Of a stretch of 64,000 nucleotides of DNA, positions 7,791 to 15,274 are shown one piece after another. This DNA is from Streptomyces sp. NBC_00289 (GTDB taxonomy: Bacteria > Actinomycetota > Actinomycetes > Streptomycetales > Streptomycetaceae). Position 1 is the stretch's first letter. Each line of letters opens with the position of its first letter. The position numbers and the translations under genes were made by a program. Below the pieces are notes generated by a model. That model made no database searches. It saw only the letters and a program-made list of their open reading frames with translations, and had not been told where the DNA came from. The DNA lies in the NCBI RefSeq assembly GCF_041435115.1, contig NZ_CP108046.1, positions 1,426,001-1,490,000 on the forward strand, written 5' to 3'.

Positions 7791-8741
7791 TCACGGAGCT
7801 CGTCGGTCCGGACGGTCGCGCCAGTACAGGAAGGTGCGTTGCGGTTCGGGCAGCAGGTCCCAGGGATGGCGGGTCATGTGGCGGCCGATGCGGCGGAAGA
7901 CGGGTGCGGCGTCGGCCGGGCGGTGGGTCCGGGCCAGGGCGAAGGCCAGCATGTTGAGATCGGTGACCGCCTCGGCGTGCGGTGCCGCGGCGGTCCGGAA
8001 CCAGCCGTTCAGGGCCGCGTCGATCTCCTCAGCCGCCCGCGGTTCGTTCCAGTGGCCGTCGGCGCCGAGCGCCGTGAGGGAGTTCTGGCTCCGGCGGTGG
8101 GCGACGAGTTCCACGCGGGCCGCGACGGGCAACAGGGCGAGGGGTGAGCCGAGCGGTGCCCGGGTGGCGCTCTGCCCGGCGAAGTCCATCATGTCGGCCA
8201 CCGCGCCGTGTCCGCGCGGAGACAGGTACCTCAGCAGCCGGTGGTAGGCGGCGCGATGCCAAGGGGCCCTGCCGACGGCCTCGGTCCACACGGGCACGGC
8301 GTCCCGGACCGGCACGGCGTACGCGTGCATCAGATCCAGCAACGCCAGCCACGGGGCGGGATCCTCGGGGCAGGCCGTGGCGGCGCGCAGACACGCCTGC
8401 TCCGCCGTCCGGGCGGCAGACCGTCCGTCGGCCGCAGCCCGCGCCGAGAGCACGAAGGCGCGCAGCACCAGGGCGTCACCGTCGTCGGGCCGGGCGGCGG
8501 CCCACCCCTCGAAGACCGCCGCCGGCGCGGCCCGCGCCAATACGCGGACGCGGTGCGTCCGGCGGTCCCAGTCCCGCCCGGTGGCGCGCAGCAACCGGGC
8601 GGCCGGTTCCCACACGGGGCGGCTGCGCCCGGCGCCGAGCCCGTGGAGCTGCTGGGCGGGGCGGAGTTCGGCCAGGGTCGTGTGCAGGGCGTGGTCGTCG
8701 AGTTCGGGGCGGATGAGCAGGGAGGGTCGACGTCTCAGCAT
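7791..8741 (-). CDS. Hypothetical helical-repeat protein
   Basis: A 316-residue protein starting MLRRRPSLLIRPELDD; the frame extends upstream but is low-complexity there. The body is Ala/Arg-rich and helical, with a TPR-like rhythm (AWLALLDLMHAYAVPVRDAVPVWTEAVG, then WHRAAYHRLLRYLSPRGHG, then LNMLAFALARTHRPADAAPVFRRIG). It has neither a signal peptide nor a membrane segment, so it is probably cytosolic. No enzyme motif was seen. It lies downstream of the cstA-ybdD operon but 256 bp away, with an inverted repeat between, so it is probably a separate unit. Confidence 0.6.
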   Translation of the reverse strand: MLRRRPSLLIRPELDDHALHTTLAELRPAQQLHGLGAGRSRPVWEPAARLLRATGRDWDRRTHRVRVLARAAPAAVFEGWAAARPDDGDALVLRAFVLSARAAADGRSAARTAEQACLRAATACPEDPAPWLALLDLMHAYAVPVRDAVPVWTEAVGRAPWHRAAYHRLLRYLSPRGHGAVADMMDFAGQSATRAPLGSPLALLPVAARVELVAHRRSQNSLTALGADGHWNEPRAAEEIDAALNGWFRTAAAPHAEAVTDLNMLAFALARTHRPADAAPVFRRIGRHMTRHPWDLLPEPQRTFLYWRDRPDRRAP

Positions 8742-8907
8742 CTCGGTCTCACCGAAGGGCCTCACCGAAGGAGGGAACGCGGGCGGGGGTGTGGCACCTG
8801 GCCGCGGGCCGGGTTCGCGAGCGGGCCGCGGAGTGCGGGACCGCCGTGCAGCCGCGGCGGGTGCCGGAGGTTGACGGGACGCGGCGACTGGCGCCGACAT
8901 CAGGAAC

Positions 8908-8981
8908 GCGGGGGCGGGCGGCGGCGTCAGGGACACGCAGCGGGCGGCGGCGTCACGACGGGCACGCGCCGCCCGCCCCGC
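8908..8981 (-). terminator. Candidate GC-rich hairpin after ybdD
   Basis: A 16-base G-rich arm (8908-8923) pairs with 8967-8981 except for one bulged G, with a 43-nt loop. It lies just beyond the ybdD stop. There is no T tract, as is common in Streptomyces, and the loop is long, so the call is weak. Confidence 0.3.
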
Positions 8982-8997
8982 GGTCGGTGCCGGCGCC

Positions 8998-9186
8998 TCA
9001 GCAGCAGCGGCTCTGCGGGTGGGTCTCCCGGTGCAGGGTGCGGAGTACCTGGTACTCCCGGCGGGTGGGCGGCGGGGCGAGCGGGTGGTGGCGGCGGTGC
9101 CGCTCGCAGTAGCGGTCGTACTCCGCCTCGCCGGTGAGTTCACGCAGATACCAGCGCACGGCCGTCGCCCATCGGCGGGCGTTCAC
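8998..9186 (-). CDS. YbdD/YjiX family short protein
   Basis: A 62-residue protein from GTG (VNARRWATAVRWYLRELTGE), overlapping the cstA stop by four bases (GTGA), so translation is coupled. It matches the YbdD/YjiX family (DUF466) found almost invariably next to CstA/BtsT transporters: RWYLRELTGEAEYDRY near the N-terminus and a HPLAPPPTRREYQVLR segment. The family's role is unclear; it is presumed to assist the transporter. It ends in two cysteines. The coupling and family match make the call secure. Confidence 0.85.
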   Translation of the reverse strand: MNARRWATAVRWYLRELTGEAEYDRYCERHRRHHPLAPPPTRREYQVLRTLHRETHPQSRCC

Positions 9187-11351
9187 GATCGGGACCCCAC
9201 CAACGGCTCGGCGTCCCGCTCGGGCACGTCGATACGGGACTCGACGTACGGTGCCTCGGTCGTCGGCAGCGGTACCCGGGACCGTACGGCGCGTGCGCAC
9301 ACCACCGCCGCGTTGACGATCACCACGGCGACCAGCAGCAGGAACAGTGCGATGAGGACGCCGTCGACAGTGGAGTTGGCGACCACGGTGTGCATGTCGT
9401 CGAGCGTCTTGGCGGGCGGCAGGACCTGCCCGGCGTCGATGCCGTCGGCGTAGCGCGCGCGTTGGGCGAAGAAGCCGACGCGGGGGTCGTCGGAGAAGAT
9501 CTTCTGCCAGCCGGCGGTGAAGGTGACCGCGACCACCCAGCCCAGCGGGATGCCGGTGACCCACGCCCAGCGCAGTCGGCCGGACTTGATCAGGACGGTG
9601 GTGCAGACGGTGAGCGCGACGGCGGCGAGCAGTTGGTTGGCGATGCCGAACAGCGGGAACAACTGGTTGATCCCGCCCAGCGGGTCCGTGGCGCCGGTGT
9701 AGAGGAAGTAGCCCCAGGCGGCCACGACGATGCCGCTGCACAGCCAGATGCCCGGCTTCCAGTTGACCCGGCCGACGGGCTTCCAGACGTTGCCGAGCAT
9801 GTCCTGGAGCATGAAGCGTCCGACCCGGGTGCCCGCGTCGACCGTCGTCAGGATGAACAACGCCTCGAACATGATCGCGAAGTGGTACCAGAAGGCCTTC
9901 ATCGCGGTGCCGCCGAAGACCCCGGAGAAGATCTCGGACATGCCGACGGCGAGGGTCGGCGCGCCACCGGACCGGGCGATCAGCGTCTGTTCCTCCACCG
10001 ACTTCGCGGCCTGCGTCAGCTGGTCGGGGGTGATGGTGAAGCCGAGGCCTGCCACCGCGTGGGAGGCGGACTCGGCGGTGGCGCCGAGGAGACCGGCCGG
10101 GGCGTTCATCGCGTAGTACAGGCCGGGCTCGAGGGTGGCCGCGGCGATCAACGCCATGATCGCCACGAACGACTCCATCAGCATGGCGCCGTAGCCGATC
10201 AGCCGGACCTGGGACTCCTTCTGGATCAGCTTCGGGGTGGTCCCGGAGGACACCAGCGCGTGGAAGCCGGACAGCGCGCCGCAGGCGATGGTGATGAACA
10301 GGAAGGGGAACAGTGAACCGGCGAAGACGGGACCGGCGCCCGAGGTGGCGAAGTCACTGACCGCGTCGGCGCGCAGCACGGGTGCGGCCACGACGACCCC
10401 GACGGCGAGCAGGGCGATGGTGCCGATCTTCATGAAGGTGGAGAGGTAGTCGCGGGGCGCGAGCAGCATCCACACCGGCAGGACGGAGGCGACGAAGCCA
10501 TAGCCGATCAGGCAGAAGACGAGGGTCGTCGGGCTGAGGGTGAAGGCGCCGGCCAGCGAGGAGTCCTGGATCCAGCTGCCGCCGGCGATGGCGAGCAGCA
10601 GCAGTGCCACGCCCATCAGGCTGGTCTCCAGGACCCGGCCCGGCCGGATCCGGTGCATCCACAGGCCCATGAAGAGGCCGATCGGAATGGTCATCGCGAC
10701 GGAGAAGGTGCCCCACGGGGAGTGGGCGAGCGCGTTGACCACGACCAGCGCCAGCACGCCCAGCAGGATGATCATGATGGCGAAGACGGCGATGAGGGCG
10801 GCCGCCCCGCCCGCCCGGCCGATCTCGTTGCGGGCCATCTGCCCGAGGGACGTGCCGTCCCGTCGCATGGAGAGGAAGAGCACCACCATGTCCTGCACCG
10901 CCCCGGCGAAGATCACCCCGGCGACGATCCACAGGGTGCCGGGCAGGTAGCCCATCTGGGCCGCGAGCACCGGCCCCACCAGTGGCCCGGCACCGGCGAT
11001 CGCGGCGAAGTGGTGGCCCAGCAGGACCCGCCGGTCGGTCGGCTGGAAGTCGACACCGTCCTCGAGGCGTTCGGCCGGGGTTGCCCGGCGGTCGTCGGGT
11101 TCGAGGACCCGGCGGGCGATGAAACGGGCGTAGAAGCGGTAGGCGATGGCGTACGAGCCGAGGGCCGCCACCACCAGCCAGACCGCGGAGATCCGCTCGC
11201 CCCGGGCGAGCGCGACGACGCCCCAGGCGAGCGCCCCGAGGAGCGCGACGGCGCTCCACAGGAGAACCGATCTCGGGCTCGTACGGAAACGCGGGGGCGG
11301 CGGACCTTCCGGTGCCGGGAGACCGGATTCGGGCAGGACGGACGTGGACAT
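9183..11351 (-). CDS. cstA: CstA/BtsT family pyruvate-peptide transporter
   Basis: A 722-residue polytopic membrane protein with about 16-18 hydrophobic segments. The family signatures are plain: FQPTDRRVLLGHHFAAIAGAGPLVGPVLAAQ near residue 100 and, later, GALSGFHALVSSGTTPKL, with GRFMLQDMLGNVWKPVG near residue 525. In E. coli, CstA/BtsT import pyruvate and peptides under carbon limitation. The soluble N-terminus is short and extended. The gene is followed by coupled ybdD and preceded by the DUF3311 gene 60 bp upstream on the same strand, so the three probably form one transcript. The divergent sodium:solute symporter next door makes this a carboxylate-uptake island. Confidence 0.92.
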   Translation of the reverse strand: MSTSVLPESGLPAPEGPPPPRFRTSPRSVLLWSAVALLGALAWGVVALARGERISAVWLVVAALGSYAIAYRFYARFIARRVLEPDDRRATPAERLEDGVDFQPTDRRVLLGHHFAAIAGAGPLVGPVLAAQMGYLPGTLWIVAGVIFAGAVQDMVVLFLSMRRDGTSLGQMARNEIGRAGGAAALIAVFAIMIILLGVLALVVVNALAHSPWGTFSVAMTIPIGLFMGLWMHRIRPGRVLETSLMGVALLLLAIAGGSWIQDSSLAGAFTLSPTTLVFCLIGYGFVASVLPVWMLLAPRDYLSTFMKIGTIALLAVGVVVAAPVLRADAVSDFATSGAGPVFAGSLFPFLFITIACGALSGFHALVSSGTTPKLIQKESQVRLIGYGAMLMESFVAIMALIAAATLEPGLYYAMNAPAGLLGATAESASHAVAGLGFTITPDQLTQAAKSVEEQTLIARSGGAPTLAVGMSEIFSGVFGGTAMKAFWYHFAIMFEALFILTTVDAGTRVGRFMLQDMLGNVWKPVGRVNWKPGIWLCSGIVVAAWGYFLYTGATDPLGGINQLFPLFGIANQLLAAVALTVCTTVLIKSGRLRWAWVTGIPLGWVVAVTFTAGWQKIFSDDPRVGFFAQRARYADGIDAGQVLPPAKTLDDMHTVVANSTVDGVLIALFLLLVAVVIVNAAVVCARAVRSRVPLPTTEAPYVESRIDVPERDAEPLVGSRS

Positions 11352-11411
11352 GGCGGCTCCTCACCTCGACGGTGGTGTGTGGCGGTACGGATGCGCGGAG
11401 GCGCGCGGGGA

Positions 11412-11633
11412 TCAGGGATCGCGGCGTTCGTGCCTGGTCAGCGCGTACGCGGCGAGCAGGCAGAGGCCGCAGCCCGGCACCCAGGCGAGCTGGTACCAGT
11501 AGAAGAACGGCGTCCCCGCGAGCCGTGGGTCCGCACCGGCGTACCAGGGGACCCACAGCAGCCCCGCCGCGGGAGCGAGGAGCAGTACGGCGACGGCGAC
11601 GCGTCGCAGCCGGTGGTGACCGGTCCGTGCCAT
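11412..11633 (-). CDS. DUF3311-type small membrane protein
   Basis: A 73-residue protein with two predicted membrane helices (VAVAVLLLAPAAGLLWVPW and WYQLAWVPGCGLCLLAAYAL) and the motif TPFFYWYQLAW between them, as in DUF3311 proteins. GAGAGGAG lies 8 nt before the ATG. This family normally sits directly before a sodium:solute symporter and is thought to be its accessory subunit. Here the symporter gene is divergent and this gene precedes cstA instead. It is tiny and internal to a longer artefactual frame. Confidence 0.75.
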   Translation of the reverse strand: MARTGHHRLRRVAVAVLLLAPAAGLLWVPWYAGADPRLAGTPFFYWYQLAWVPGCGLCLLAAYALTRHERRDP

Positions 11634-11801
11634 GGCCTGCGCTCCTCTCCCCGTGGCTGTCGGTCTGTGCAAGAGTTGCCCACCCGCCGGAAGTGGTTGA
11701 CAGCGAATTTCCAGAAGATTTCCCGCCGGTTTTCTGTCATCGGAACCGGCCGCTCGCGCAACTCTCCCGCGAGAGCTCAGGCACACCAAGGACGGTGACC
11801 C

Positions 11802-13364
11802 ATGGCCGACGGAGCCATGACCGCGACGTTCCTCGCCGTGATCGGCGGAGCGTCGCTGCTCGCCGTCACCGCGCGCCGGCTGCGCCCGAACGACCGGCTG
11901 CCGTCCCTGGAGGGCTGGGCCCTGGCCGACCGGAGCCTCGGCCCGGTGTGGACCTGGCTGCTGCTCGGCGGCACGATCTTCACGGCGTACACCTTCACCG
12001 CCGTACCGGGACTGGCGTACGGCAACGGTGCGGCCGCCTTCTTCGCGGTGCCGTACACGGTGATCGTCTGCCCGCTCGCCTTCGTCCTGCTCAGCCGCCT
12101 GTGGAGCGTGGCCCGCCGCCACGGGTACGTCACCGTCGCCGACTTCGTGCGCGGACGATACGGTTCGCCGCCGCTGGCACTGGTGGTCGCGCTGACCGGG
12201 ATCCTCGCGACGATGCCGTACCTGGCGCTGCAACTGCTCGGCATACGGGCGGTGCTGACCGCCGGGGGCGTGTATCCGCGGGGTGCGGCGGGCGATCTGG
12301 TCATGGTGGCGTTGTTCGCCGGGCTCGCGGTGGCGACGTACCGGCACGGGCTGCGCGCGCCCGCGGTCATCTCGGCGCTGAAGGCGGTGGCCGTCTTCGT
12401 CTCCCTCACCGCCGTCTGCTGGCTGGTCCTGGGCCGGCTCGGCGGCCCCGGCGCGGTCTTCGACGGCGCGGCACGGCGGCTCGGCGGAGCGGACGCGGCC
12501 CACTCCGCCCTGCTGCTGTCCCCCGCACAGCAGCCCGCCTACGCCACGCTCGCCCTCGGCTCCGCGCTGGCCCTGCTGATGTACCCGCACGTGCTCACCG
12601 CCGGTTTCGCCGCCGACGGCCCGCGCACCCTGCGCAAGGTCACCGTGGCACTGCCCGCCTGGACCGGACTGCTCGCGCTCTTCGGCTTCCTCGGCATCGC
12701 GGCCCTGGCGGCGGGGGTGCGGGCGCCGGAGGGCGGTGCCGAGGCCGCGGTACCGATGCTGGTCGACCGGCTCATGCCGGCACCGCTCGCCGGGCTCGTG
12801 TTCGCCGCGATCACCGTGGGCGCGCTGGTCCCGGCCGCCGTGATGTCGATCGCCGCCGCCACCAGTTTCGTGCGGAACGTGTACGTCGAGTACGTCCACC
12901 CCACCGCCACGCCCAAGCGGCAGGTACGCATCGCCAAGGCGGTGTCGCTGACCGCGAAGGTGGGCGCGGTCGCGTTCGTGTTCGGGCTGCGCGACCAGGA
13001 CGCGGTCAATCTCCAACTGCTCGGCGGGGTGTGGATCCTGCAGATCTTCCCCGCCGTGGCCGTCGGACTGTTCACCGGCCGGCTGCACCCGCGGGCGCTG
13101 CTGGCCGGCTGGGCCGTGGGCATGGCTGCCGGGACCTTCATGGTGGTCCGTGAGGGGTTCTCGTCCGTCGTGTCCCTCGGGAGCGGCGAACAGCCGCTGG
13201 AGATCTACGCCGGTCTCGCGGCCCTGCTGCTCAACCTGACCGTCGCCGCGGCCGGCACCGCGGCCCTGGAACGTCTCGGTGTCCCGCGTGGCGCCGACTC
13301 GACCGACCTACCGTCCCGCCTGACCGTCAGGCGGAGCCCCGAGACGGGAGCGAACAACCCGTGA
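11802..13364 (+). CDS. Sodium:solute symporter, monocarboxylate type
   Basis: A 520-residue transporter of the SSS family with about 13 membrane segments. Recognisable features are SLGPVWTWLLLGGTIFTAYTFTAVPG early, YVTVADFVRGRYGSPPLALVV, and the C-terminal TSFVRNVYVEY block, all as in MctC/ActP-like monocarboxylate symporters. It probably takes up acetate, pyruvate or similar with sodium or protons. AAGGA lies 9 nt before the first ATG; a second ATG at 11817 is possible. The stop overlaps the sigma factor start by GTGA, so transporter and sigma factor are co-translated. It is divergent from the DUF3311-cstA-ybdD operon. Confidence 0.88.
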   Translation: MADGAMTATFLAVIGGASLLAVTARRLRPNDRLPSLEGWALADRSLGPVWTWLLLGGTIFTAYTFTAVPGLAYGNGAAAFFAVPYTVIVCPLAFVLLSRLWSVARRHGYVTVADFVRGRYGSPPLALVVALTGILATMPYLALQLLGIRAVLTAGGVYPRGAAGDLVMVALFAGLAVATYRHGLRAPAVISALKAVAVFVSLTAVCWLVLGRLGGPGAVFDGAARRLGGADAAHSALLLSPAQQPAYATLALGSALALLMYPHVLTAGFAADGPRTLRKVTVALPAWTGLLALFGFLGIAALAAGVRAPEGGAEAAVPMLVDRLMPAPLAGLVFAAITVGALVPAAVMSIAAATSFVRNVYVEYVHPTATPKRQVRIAKAVSLTAKVGAVAFVFGLRDQDAVNLQLLGGVWILQIFPAVAVGLFTGRLHPRALLAGWAVGMAAGTFMVVREGFSSVVSLGSGEQPLEIYAGLAALLLNLTVAAAGTAALERLGVPRGADSTDLPSRLTVRRSPETGANNP

Positions 13365-13948
13365 GACGCAGAGACACCCCACCCGTCACGCTGCCGCAGG
13401 TGCCACGGCCCGCAGGTCCGGCCGAGACCCTCTCCCCCGCTCCCGGCGACCCTGACGACCTGGAGCGGGAGGCCGCCCTGGCCGGCCTCTTCGAGCTGCA
13501 CTACGCCTCCATGCTGCGCCTCGCCGTCCTGCTCGGCGCCGATGACCCGGAGAACGTGGTGGCCGAGGCCTACTACCAGATCTACCGCAAGTGGCGGCGG
13601 CTGCGGGACATCGAGGCCGCGGAGGCGTATCTGCGCTCCACCGTCTGCAATCTGACCCGGATGCGCATACGTCACCTCCAGGTCGCCCGCCGGCACGTGG
13701 TGAACCCACCGGACGAGGTCGTCGCCTCCGCCGAGAGCACCGCCCTCCTCCACGACGACCAGCGCGTGCTGATCGACGCCCTCCAGCAGTTGCCCGCCCG
13801 GCAGCGCGAGGCGCTCGTGCTGCGGCACTGGCTCGGGCTGAAGGAGAGCGAGATCGCGGCGGCGATGGGGATCTCCTGCGGGTCCGTCAAGACACACACC
13901 TCGCGCGGCCTCGCCGCCCTGACCCAGGCGATGGAGGCCCGGCGATGA
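13361..13948 (+). CDS. ECF sigma factor, SigE-like
   Basis: A 195-residue sigma-70 family protein. Region 2 is visible at about residues 45-110 (LFELHYASMLRLAVLLGADD, then AEAYYQIYRKWRRLRD, then YLRSTVCNLTRMRIRHLQ) and region 4 at about 140-190 (LQQLPARQREALVLRHWLGL, then SEIAAAMGISCGSVKTHTSR). No region 3 separates them, as expected for an ECF factor. The GTG start overlaps the symporter stop, and the gene's own stop overlaps the next ATG (ATGA). The tight coupling suggests that sigma activity is tied to the transport operon and to the small membrane protein downstream. Confidence 0.88.
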   Translation: MRRRDTPPVTLPQVPRPAGPAETLSPAPGDPDDLEREAALAGLFELHYASMLRLAVLLGADDPENVVAEAYYQIYRKWRRLRDIEAAEAYLRSTVCNLTRMRIRHLQVARRHVVNPPDEVVASAESTALLHDDQRVLIDALQQLPARQREALVLRHWLGLKESEIAAAMGISCGSVKTHTSRGLAALTQAMEARR

Positions 13949-14247
13949 ACGACACCAGCCCGGACCGGACCGGCCCGGAACAGACCGAGAAGGAACTGCG
14001 CGCGGCACTGGAGGCGCTGGCCGGCGGTGTGCGGGCGGCGCCCGACGCCTATCGCACGGCGCGCGGCGAGTGGCGGCGCCGGGAGCGCCGACGCCGGCTC
14101 GTCCTCGCCGTCCTGGTCGCCGTCGTCTTCACCCTGGCCACCCTGATCGGCCTGTGGGTGCTGAACCAGACCCCGACCCACCCCGGTGTCATCTTCTCCG
14201 GTGCCCGGGACGCGACGGCGGCCGCCCCGGGGCCGGGAGCTCCGTAG
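13945..14247 (+). CDS. Small single-span membrane protein, possible anti-sigma partner
   Basis: A 100-residue protein overlapping the sigma gene by ATGA. The N-terminal 50 residues are charged and helical (EKELRAALEALAGGVRAAPD, then EWRRRERRRR), followed by one membrane helix (about 51-73, LVLAVLVAVVFTLATLIGLWVL) and a short outer tail. The layout, a cytosolic helical domain plus one membrane span right after an ECF gene, fits an anti-sigma factor. However, it lacks the HxxxCxxC zinc motif of ZAS proteins, so the role is inferred from context only. Confidence 0.65.
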   Translation: MNDTSPDRTGPEQTEKELRAALEALAGGVRAAPDAYRTARGEWRRRERRRRLVLAVLVAVVFTLATLIGLWVLNQTPTHPGVIFSGARDATAAAPGPGAP

Positions 14248-14707
14248 CCGGCCCTTCGACTGCGCCGTGACGGACCGGACCGGCTGCGAGGTGCCGTGCC
14301 CGCGCCCCTGCCCCGGCGGGCACCCCGGACCCCGGCGGGGTGCCGCCTCCCGGCCTGCCGCGCGCGGTCAGCGGTCGGTCTCGCGGGCGGCGCCCGGCAC
14401 GGAGGAGCCCCGCCGGGTCGCCCCGGTCGACGGGTGTGCGCCTGTCGCGGGGCGCACGAGTCGGGGAGCATTGTCCGGGGTGCGGTGAGCACAGTCGCGG
14501 TGCACGCTTGAGCGAGGAGGCACGGGGCGGCCCGGCCACCGCGGACCCGGGCGATCGCGGCCGTGCGGCACCGGAGCAGGGGTCGGGAAACACGCTCGAA
14601 CGTGCCGCGTCCCGGTCCGGGCGAGGGGTGACCTGACGCGGCGGGTCGACGTCGGTGACAGAAGCGGACACCTCGGGTGGAACGTTCCGTCGGATCGGAG
14701 ACAGCAC
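14248..14707. other. 460-bp intergenic region before the amphi-Trp gene
   Basis: No gene was seen here. It holds a strong hairpin at 14319-14344 and, 20 bp before the next gene, a perfect 10-bp palindrome GGAACGTTCC (14679-14688) followed by the GGAG ribosome binding site of the amphi-Trp gene. Confidence 0.5.
14319..14344 (+). terminator. Candidate hairpin terminator of the symporter-sigma operon
   Basis: GGCACCCC (14319-14326) and GGGGTGCC (14337-14344) form a perfect 8-bp stem with a 10-nt loop, about 70 nt after the last stop of the operon. It lacks a T tract, as is usual for GC-rich actinomycete terminators. Confidence 0.5.
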
Positions 14708-15073
14708 ATGAGGGACCTGAAGTTCGAGCAGAAGCGCTCGCTGTCACGCCGTGAAGCCGCCGATCAGCTGACGGCGCTCGCGGCCGCGCTCAGGGAAGGT
14801 GGAGACGCCGAACTCGACCTCGGCTCCGGAAAGGTGAGTCTGCGGATTCCCGACAACCTGCGCAGCGAGGTGGAGATCGAGGCAGGCAACGGCGAGATCG
14901 AGCTCGAGATCGAACTCAAGTGGCCGACCGCATCCTCCCGGACCGCGTCCTCGCAAGCGACGGCAGACACGGACGAGGCCCCGAGGGGGCGGAAGAGCGC
15001 GCCCGCCAAGCCCGGGCGGACCAGCACGGGCAAGAACAGGGCCGCGAAGCCGTCCGCCACGAAAACGCCCTGA
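14708..15073 (+). CDS. Amphi-Trp domain protein
   Basis: A 121-residue protein. Residues 1-75 match the amphi-Trp domain: FEQKRSLSRREAADQLTALA, GDAELDLGSGKVSLRIPDN, then VEIEAGNGEIELEIELKW. The name comes from the amphipathic strand pattern ending in a conserved Trp. The C-terminal 45 residues are a basic Lys/Arg/Ala/Pro tail (GRKSAPAKPGRT, then KNRAAKPSATKTP) like that of nucleic-acid-associated proteins. GGAG precedes the ATG by 7 nt. The function of the domain is not established. The gene stands alone. Confidence 0.8.
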   Translation: MRDLKFEQKRSLSRREAADQLTALAAALREGGDAELDLGSGKVSLRIPDNLRSEVEIEAGNGEIELEIELKWPTASSRTASSQATADTDEAPRGRKSAPAKPGRTSTGKNRAAKPSATKTP

Positions 15074-15137
15074 CCCGCGCCTCGTCACCGTTCGAGCGGT
15101 CCGTGTGGACGAGGAACGCGGGCGGCTGATCGCCGGT

Positions 15138-15235
15138 GTTGATGCGCTCGAGGAGGAGGCCGGCGTGACCGTTGTGCCGCGCGTACTCCTCGATCACGTG
15201 AATGACCTTCTGCAGCAGGCCCGTTCGACTTCCGC
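15138..15235 (-). pseudogene. Remnant of a DinB/DUF664 family C-terminus
   Basis: Between the convergent amphi-Trp and helR genes the reverse strand encodes LLQKVIHVIEEYARHNGHAG followed by LLLERIN. This closely resembles the conserved C-terminal block of DinB-like DUF664 proteins (usually HMIEEYARHNGHADLLRE). No start, upstream metal-binding part or properly placed stop accompanies it, and the frame runs on into the neighbouring gene. It therefore looks like a decayed 3' fragment. Confidence 0.55.
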
Positions 15236-15274
15236 CCTGCGCCGGACCGGCCCGAGCAGGGAAGTCGTCCGGCG

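Noticed and set aside
8742..9000. N-terminal extension of the helical-repeat protein to 9143
   Set aside because: The added part is Ala/Arg/Pro low-complexity and would overlap ybdD antisense; the ATG at 8741 is the first plausible start.
11412..13088. 558-residue reverse frame opposite the symporter
   Set aside because: Only its last 73 codons (the DUF3311 protein) have family similarity; the rest is the antisense of the symporter gene.
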